DNA from: AC-52 sp044870295
GTDB taxonomy: Bacteria > Actinomycetota > UBA4738
Direction: 5' to 3'
Length of the DNA stretch: 7,823 nucleotides
NCBI GenBank assembly: GCA_044870295.1
Contig: JBIOYQ010000136.1
Coordinates: 1-7,823 of the forward strand
The notes below the pieces were generated by a model, which saw only the letters and a list, made by a program, of their open reading frames with translations, made no database searches and was not told where the DNA came from. Of the stretch, positions 6,718-7,823 are shown one piece after another; the first letter of the stretch is position 1, and each line of letters starts with the position of its first letter. Position numbers and translations under genes: made by a program.

Positions 6718-7682
6718 CGGTCGACGACAACGCAGTCAAGGTTCTCTACATCATCGGACCGTCGCGGACGGGCAGCACGGTTCTGGAGAACCTCATCGGC
6801 GAGACGAGCACGTTCTTTCCTGCCGGCGAGGTCCGGTTCACCTGGGAGCGTCTGCTGCAGAACCAGTGGTGTGGCTGCCGAAGGCCCGTGGCTCAGTGCG
6901 AGTTCTGGACTGAGGTGTTCCGAATCGCATTCTCCAACTCGCGCTTTGAAGGCGTGCAGCCCGAGGAGGTGATCCGGTGGCAACGGCAGGCGTTGCACAT
7001 ACACCACACGTGGAGGCTCCTGCATGGCGGGCCGCGACGCCAGCGTCAACGCCGAGCGCTCGAATCCCACTCGGCGATGATGGTGAGACTCTATGGCGCC
7101 ATCGCCGAGGTCACCGGTTCCCCGGTCATCATCGATTCTTCGAAGCGTCCGGCGAGCGGTGCGGCCCTCCTCTGCCTACCGGGAATCGAGGCCTATTTCG
7201 TTCACCTCGTGCGGGACCCACGGGCGGTCGTCTACTCCAACCTGCAGGAGAAGGCGTATCCCGACGGTAGGCCGATGCCGAGCAAAGGGGTGATGTTCAG
7301 CATCGTGTACTGGCTGGCCACCAACATCGCGGCGACAGCAGTGTGCCGTCGACATGGTCGTGCGCGGTCGTTGTTCGTGAGGTACGAGGACTACATCGTC
7401 GAGCCCGACCCCACGCTTGAGAGGATCAGGGCGATGGTGGACCAGGCGGGCCCGAGCAGCCGGGTCACCTCTGGGGAAGGGACGGGGCCAAGACCCAACC
7501 ACATGATCTCCGGCAACCCGTCCCGGTTTCGCGACGGGCCGGTGGAATTGCGGAGAGACGACCGTTGGGTGGCCGACCTGTCCACCAGGCAGCGGCTCCT
7601 CACCACCGCGCTCACTCTTCCGCTCCTGCTCCGCTACGGCTACCCGATCCGGGTCAAGTCAGAGTCCCGTTCCGGCGCATGA
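6714..7682 (+). CDS. PAPS-dependent sulfotransferase family protein (second of two)
   Basis: I place the start at GTG 6714, giving 322 residues. It overlaps the upstream TGA as GTGA, has GGGA four bases before it, and brings the sulfate-binding loop to its usual place near the N-terminus. Longer in-frame starts would run inside beta-helix gene B. Motifs are VLYIIGPSRTGSTVLENL (10-27, PAPS 5'-phosphosulfate loop), WCGC...C (C53, C55, C62), a conserved DSSK (141-144), the 3'-phosphate site FVHLVRDPRAVVYS (162-175, R167 and S175), RYED (223-226) and HMISGNPSRF (263-272). The Cys motif, DSSK and GNPxRF are typical of a sulfotransferase subgroup common in actinobacteria and distinct from the first sulfotransferase here. 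It probably acts in the cytoplasm on a glycan precursor; the acceptor is unknown. It sits in a tightly overlapping operon between beta-helix gene B and a GT4 gene. Confidence 0.88.
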   Translation: MTVDDNAVKVLYIIGPSRTGSTVLENLIGETSTFFPAGEVRFTWERLLQNQWCGCRRPVAQCEFWTEVFRIAFSNSRFEGVQPEEVIRWQRQALHIHHTWRLLHGGPRRQRQRRALESHSAMMVRLYGAIAEVTGSPVIIDSSKRPASGAALLCLPGIEAYFVHLVRDPRAVVYSNLQEKAYPDGRPMPSKGVMFSIVYWLATNIAATAVCRRHGRARSLFVRYEDYIVEPDPTLERIRAMVDQAGPSSRVTSGEGTGPRPNHMISGNPSRFRDGPVELRRDDRWVADLSTRQRLLTTALTLPLLLRYGYPIRVKSESRSGA

Positions 7683-7823
7683 AGGTTCTGGTGGGGGCGT
7701 ACGCCTGCGAGCCCGACATGGGCTCAGAACCCGGTGTGGGTTGGAACTGGTCCCTCCAGGCGGCAATGCGCGGTCACGATGTCCATGTGATCACTCGCGC
7801 CAACAATCGGGCCGCCATCGAGG
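7679..7823 (+). CDS. GT4-family glycosyltransferase, N-terminus only (cut by window edge)
   Basis: Forty-eight residues are visible from ATG 7679, which overlaps the upstream TGA as ATGA. The pattern MKVLVGAYACEPDMGSEPG, then VGWNW, RGHDVHVITRANNR, is the characteristic N-terminus of a GT4 subgroup in bacterial exopolysaccharide clusters: a beta strand, the Y-A-C-E-P / G-S-E-P-G-V-G-W sequence for the acceptor side, and a second strand ending in TRANNR. There is no clear ribosome site (only CCGGCGC before ATG), so translation is probably coupled to the sulfotransferase. Donor and acceptor cannot be judged from this fragment. Confidence 0.85.
   Translation, partial: MKVLVGAYACEPDMGSEPGVGWNWSLQAAMRGHDVHVITRANNRAAIE

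Noticed and set aside
1..7823. RNA genes, CRISPR, insertion sequences, attachment sites
   Set aside because: I looked for tRNA-like cloverleafs, repeated spacers, transposase motifs and long terminal repeats and saw none.

Overview
The window is a high-G+C stretch holding part of a cell-surface or extracellular polysaccharide locus. The protein style suggests an actinobacterium: Pro/Ala-rich linkers, GTG starts, 4-bp gene overlaps and the subtype of one sulfotransferase. The genus cannot be told from the sequence. No RNA gene, insertion sequence or CRISPR array is visible, and coding density is very high.

Layout. On the minus strand, reading leftward from about 2346, lie a polytopic O-antigen ligase/polymerase-like membrane protein (2346-727) and, coupled through an ATGA overlap, a GT4 glycosyltransferase (730 to beyond position 1). 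A 170-bp divergent control region (2347-2516) separates these from a plus-strand gene for a membrane-anchored right-handed beta-helix protein (2517-4079, 'helix A'). Six bases after its stop, a convergent minus-strand sulfotransferase ends (4997-4086). A second divergent region (4998-5115) precedes a plus-strand operon. This operon holds a second beta-helix protein (5116-6717, 'helix B'), a second, unrelated-subtype sulfotransferase (GTG at 6714, to 7682) and the start of another GT4 glycosyltransferase (7679 to beyond 7823). Both junctions are 4-bp stop/start overlaps.

How the genes may work together. Two GT4 enzymes would assemble a lipid-linked oligosaccharide and the Wzy/WaaL-like protein would polymerise or transfer it outside the membrane. 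The two cytoplasmic PAPS-type sulfotransferases would decorate it. The two anchored extracytoplasmic beta-helix proteins share a fold with AlgG-type C5-epimerases and several polysaccharide lyases, and may edit, cut or bind the chain. The most interesting feature is the doubled pairing of a beta-helix protein with a sulfotransferase. It could represent a bacterial epimerase/lyase-plus-sulfotransferase route to a sulfated polysaccharide, with helix B apparently divergent at several positions that look functional in helix A. The polymer, the beta-helix activity and the sulfotransferase acceptors are all inference.
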